This document shows, piece after piece, positions 61,032 through 64,000 of a stretch of 64,000 bases of DNA. Source of the stretch: Natronosalvus rutilus. GTDB lineage: Archaea; Halobacteriota; Halobacteria; Halobacteriales; Natrialbaceae. Each line of letters starts with the position of its first letter. Positions within the stretch are counted from its first letter, which is position 1. The stretch is taken from NCBI RefSeq assembly GCF_024204665.1, contig NZ_CP100355.1, positions 2,647,451-2,711,450 on the forward strand. The letters run 5' to 3'. Position numbers and translations under genes: made by a program. The notes under the pieces were generated by a model, which made no database searches, was not told where the DNA came from, and saw only the letters and a list, made by a program, of their open reading frames with translations.

Positions 61032-63383
61032 ATGGCAATGGGTTCGAGTCCGGGTGCGGATAGCGAACTCCGCACGAGGGTCCAGCAGCAGGAAGTCGTC
61101 GCCGAATTCGGCCAGCAGGCACTCGAGACCGACGACATCGATCAGTTGCTGCACGACGCCTCGGTCGCTGTCGCGGACACGCTCGACACCGAGTACTGTA
61201 AGGTGCTCGAACTGCTCCCCGGTGGTGACGAGGTCCTTCTCCGGCAGGGGGTCGGCTGGCAAGACGGACTCGTCGGAACCGCAACGGCGCCGACCGATCT
61301 GGACTCGCAGGCGGGCTATACGCTCCGCTCCGAGGAGCCTGTCGTCGTCGACGACCTGCGGACCGAAGACCGCTTCTCCGGGCCCGACCTCCTGGTCAAC
61401 CACGACGTCGTCAGCGGAGTCAGCGTCATCATCGGCTCGCTCGAGGACCCGTGGGGCGTACTGGGTACGCACACGACGGAACGCCGAGCGTTCACCGAGT
61501 ACGACGTGAACTTCGTCCAGAGCATCGCAAACGTGCTCGCTTCCGCCATCGAAACCAGGCGGGCGAAGCGATCCCTCGAGGCGCAAAAGGAGGTCAAAGA
61601 ACGAATCGTCGAGACCAGCCCCGTCGGAATCGTCGTATTCGGGGCGAATGGCGACCTCCAGTTCGTGAACGAGTACGCCGAGAGCATCCTCGGCCGTGAC
61701 CGCGAAAACCTCGAATCGGTCGCGTACGACGACCCGCGCTGGCGGCTGACCGACGCCGATGGAAACCCTCTCTCCGGAGAAGAAACGCCGTTTATGCGGG
61801 TAATCGAAACCGGTAAGCCGGCCTTCGACATGGAGGTCGGCCTGCGCCGTCCCGACGGCGAGCGTATCTGGGTGACGGTGAACGGCGCCCCGCTGGACGT
61901 CGATGGCAAGGGGGCCGGCGCCGTCCTCGCGCTTACCGACGTCACCGACCAGAAGCGCCTCGAGAGCGAGTTCGAGGAGATGCTCGGGCGAGTTACCGAC
62001 GCGTTCTACGCCGTCGACGACGAGTTTCGATTCATGCACGTCAACGAACGCGCCGCGGAACTACTTCAGCGACCGAGAGCAGAGTTACTCGGTGAGAAAC
62101 TCTGGGAACTGTACCCCGAAGCGGCGGAGGTGGACGAGGTCTGGGACGCGTTTCACACGGCGCTGAACGACCAGGTGTCGACCAGCTACGACCTGTACTT
62201 CGACCCGCTCGACTTCTGGGTGGAGGCGAACCTCTACCCCTCCGAGACAGGCGTCTCCGTCTACTTCCGCGACATCACCGAGAGCAAACAGCACGAACTG
62301 GAACTCGAGCGTTATCGGGCGCTTACGGAGGCGGCCAACGACGTCATCGTGACGATCGACGCCGAGAGCACGATCCGCTCGGTAAATCCCGCCGTCGAGG
62401 ACGTCTTCGGCTACGAACCCAACGAATTGATCGGCGAGTCGCTAACGAAACTCATGCGCGACGACCTCGCGGTTCGACATCAGGCGGGACTGCAGCGGTA
62501 TCTCGAGACCAACGAGCGGACCCTCGACTGGGACTACGTCGAACTCAAGGGTCAGTGTGCCGACGGTTCGGCGGTGTCGCTGTCGATCACGTTCAGCGAA
62601 ATCGTCTACGAGAACGACCGCTACTTCACCGGCGTTATCCGGAACATTTCCGATCGGAAAAAACGAGAATGGCAACTCGAGCGAGCGAACGAGCGGTTAA
62701 CACGGTCGAACAGACGCCTCGAACAGTTCGCCTACGCGGCCAGCCACGACCTCCAGGAGCCCCTGCGAATGGTCTCGAGTTACCTCCAGTTGATCGAACA
62801 ACGCTACGGAGACGACCTGGATGCCGATGGGACGGACTACCTCGAGTTCGCCATCGACGGGGCCAACCGAATGCGGGCGATGATCGAGGGACTGCTCGAA
62901 TACTCCCGCATCGAGACGGGAGGGAAGCCGCTCGAACCGACCGATCTCGACGCCGTCTTCGAGGACGTGCTCGACGACCTCGCGGGGCAGATCGAACGGA
63001 GCAACGCCACCATCACGTCCGATTCGCTTCCCCGGGTCCAGGGGGACCGTACGCAACTACGCCAACTGTTCCAGAACCTCCTGGACAACGCGATGACCTA
63101 CAGCGGCGACGAACCGCCACAGATACACGTCTCGGCCGAACAAGACGAGACGGAATGGGTCGTGTCCGTGTGCGACGAGGGGATCGGACTGGACCCTGCG
63201 CGGGCCGATCGAGTCTTCGAGGTCTTCCAGCGGCTCCACAGCCGCGAGGAGTACTCGGGATCCGGTATCGGCCTGGCGCTCTGTAAGCGCATCATCGAGC
63301 GTCACGGCGGCGACATTTGGGTCGATGCTGAACTCGGAGAGGGGGCGACGTTTTCGGTTACGCTCCCGGCCCCTGAGACGTGA
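61032..63383 (+). CDS. GAF/PAS sensor histidine kinase
   Basis: A 783-residue cytoplasmic sensor with no membrane segment. A GAF domain (about residues 20-180) is followed by three PAS domains (about 195-310, 315-415 and 420-540). Next come HisKA with the phosphoacceptor His in AYAASHDLQEPLRMV (about residue 571) and HATPase_c with LFQNLLDNAMTYS, CDEGIGLDP and GSGIGLALCKRII. No receiver domain is attached and no response regulator gene is adjacent, typical of haloarchaeal orphan kinases. The signal is unknown; GAF and PAS suggest a small ligand, redox or light. ATG 61038 is an alternative start. Confidence 0.93.
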   Translation: MAMGSSPGADSELRTRVQQQEVVAEFGQQALETDDIDQLLHDASVAVADTLDTEYCKVLELLPGGDEVLLRQGVGWQDGLVGTATAPTDLDSQAGYTLRSEEPVVVDDLRTEDRFSGPDLLVNHDVVSGVSVIIGSLEDPWGVLGTHTTERRAFTEYDVNFVQSIANVLASAIETRRAKRSLEAQKEVKERIVETSPVGIVVFGANGDLQFVNEYAESILGRDRENLESVAYDDPRWRLTDADGNPLSGEETPFMRVIETGKPAFDMEVGLRRPDGERIWVTVNGAPLDVDGKGAGAVLALTDVTDQKRLESEFEEMLGRVTDAFYAVDDEFRFMHVNERAAELLQRPRAELLGEKLWELYPEAAEVDEVWDAFHTALNDQVSTSYDLYFDPLDFWVEANLYPSETGVSVYFRDITESKQHELELERYRALTEAANDVIVTIDAESTIRSVNPAVEDVFGYEPNELIGESLTKLMRDDLAVRHQAGLQRYLETNERTLDWDYVELKGQCADGSAVSLSITFSEIVYENDRYFTGVIRNISDRKKREWQLERANERLTRSNRRLEQFAYAASHDLQEPLRMVSSYLQLIEQRYGDDLDADGTDYLEFAIDGANRMRAMIEGLLEYSRIETGGKPLEPTDLDAVFEDVLDDLAGQIERSNATITSDSLPRVQGDRTQLRQLFQNLLDNAMTYSGDEPPQIHVSAEQDETEWVVSVCDEGIGLDPARADRVFEVFQRLHSREEYSGSGIGLALCKRIIERHGGDIWVDAELGEGATFSVTLPAPET

Positions 63384-63495
63384 GCGCCTTCTGCCGTACA
63401 CTGCGAGACGTCGGTACGGGCCCGGCGGACCCACGATTCGAGCCAGTGACTTCTCGAGTCAACACGACTATACCGTCCACGCCGAATGCACGCCC

Positions 63496-64000
63496 ATGTC
63501 CACGACTCGAGGCGCGATCATCGTCGGCGCCTCCTCCGGCATCGGGGAAGCGCTCGCCCGCGAACTCGCCGAAGAGGGGTACGAACTCGGCCTCGCGGCG
63601 AGGCGAACCGAGCGGCTGACGTCGATCGGCGAGTCTCTACCGACGAACACCTACGTCGCGACGATGGACGTCACCGACGTCGAGGACGCCAGGGACGGTT
63701 TCGAGGACCTGGTCGAGGCCATGCCGCCGGTCGACCTGGTCGTCCTCAGTGCCGGCGTCGGTGGCCCCAACCACGGCCTTGAGTGGGAGCACGAACGGGA
63801 GACCATCGACGTCAACGTCCGCGGCTTTACCGCGCTGGCAACGGCGGCGATGGAGTACTTCGAGAATCGCCAGGCGTTCGAGAGCGAGCGCGACGGCCAC
63901 CTCGTCGGCATTTCGTCGGTCGCATCTCGGTTCGGGAACCCCAGCTCCCCCGCCTACAACGCCTCGAAAGCGTTCGTCTCGACGTACCTCGAGGGGCTCC
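63496..64000 (+). CDS. short-chain dehydrogenase/reductase, 3' end outside window
   Basis: 168 residues are visible. The cofactor motif is IIVGASSGIGEALARELAEE, then the NNAG-equivalent LSAGVGGPN. The catalytic Ser is in VGISSVASRFG, and YNASK (Tyr and Lys) is at the end of the visible part. Arg residues after the second strand (GLAARRTERL) suggest NADPH use. TATA GACTATACC lies 22 bases before the ATG. The gene runs off the window. Confidence 0.92.
   Translation, partial: MSTTRGAIIVGASSGIGEALARELAEEGYELGLAARRTERLTSIGESLPTNTYVATMDVTDVEDARDGFEDLVEAMPPVDLVVLSAGVGGPNHGLEWEHERETIDVNVRGFTALATAAMEYFENRQAFESERDGHLVGISSVASRFGNPSSPAYNASKAFVSTYLEGL

Overview
The window is from the chromosome (or a large replicon) of a haloarchaeon (class Halobacteria). 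The DNA is GC-rich, CTCGAG is very common, and the proteins are acidic. Many exported proteins carry twin-arginine (Tat) lipoprotein signals followed by Gly/Asn or Asp/Glu-rich linkers. Many genes have an archaeal TATA box about 20-30 bases before the start codon, so their transcripts look leaderless. The marker genes present (S8e, archaeal RNase J, a GGPP synthase, archaeal GltX) are archaeal. A member of the Natrialbaceae is plausible, but I cannot prove it from sequence alone.

Layout. (1) 0-11 kb is a phosphate region: a PhoU regulator with an AbrB-type DNA-binding head, then two pst loci. Locus 1 (pstS-pstC-long pstA) has no recognisable pstB. Locus 2 (pstS-pstC-pstA-pstB) is complete and tightly overlapped. 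Both pstS promoters share a TATA-region motif at identical spacing, and CTATATAG elements recur upstream of phoU, pstS1 and pstS2. (2) 11.1-12.6 kb is an IS200/IS605 (IS1341-type) element with an 8-bp hairpin at each end and a tnpB broken by two in-frame TAG codons. (3) 12.7-20.7 kb is mixed housekeeping: EamA exporter, UspA, uridine phosphorylase-like enzyme, DUF488, small zinc protein, DUF4382 lipoprotein, membrane J-domain protein, GTPBP1-like GTPase, gamma carbonic anhydrase.

(4) 21-42 kb is a carbohydrate-oxidation island interrupted by a threonine synthase and a YeiH-family transporter. It holds a GlcD/GlcF-type FAD/Fe-S oxidase, a Gfo6-type sugar dehydrogenase, an aldehyde dehydrogenase, a DapA-superfamily aldolase/dehydratase, a sugar ABC importer (binding protein and two permeases, with the ATPase 8 kb away), a XacD-like enolase-superfamily sugar-acid dehydratase, a GH3 glycosidase, a YicI-like GH31 alpha-xylosidase and an IclR regulator. 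Together these fit import and hydrolysis of xylose-containing oligosaccharides followed by non-phosphorylative oxidation of the pentose.

(5) 43-53 kb is a second catabolic unit: an IclR regulator, a GATase1-like protein, an M20-family N-carbamoyl/hydantoin amidase, and a Dpp-type importer whose two ATPases are fused into one chain, ending in a DUF1028 protein. The two convergent iclR genes are each bracketed by a pair of related 17-bp inverted repeats (GTT...GCRAAC), which I regard as the best candidate for an undescribed regulatory arrangement. (6) 53-64 kb holds a Tat-exported hydrolase, RNase J with a long structured leader, GGPP synthase, a Tat lipoprotein, GltX, small proteins (zinc-type, DUF456, CDGSH), a GAF/PAS histidine kinase and a truncated SDR gene.

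No rRNA, tRNA or CRISPR array was seen.
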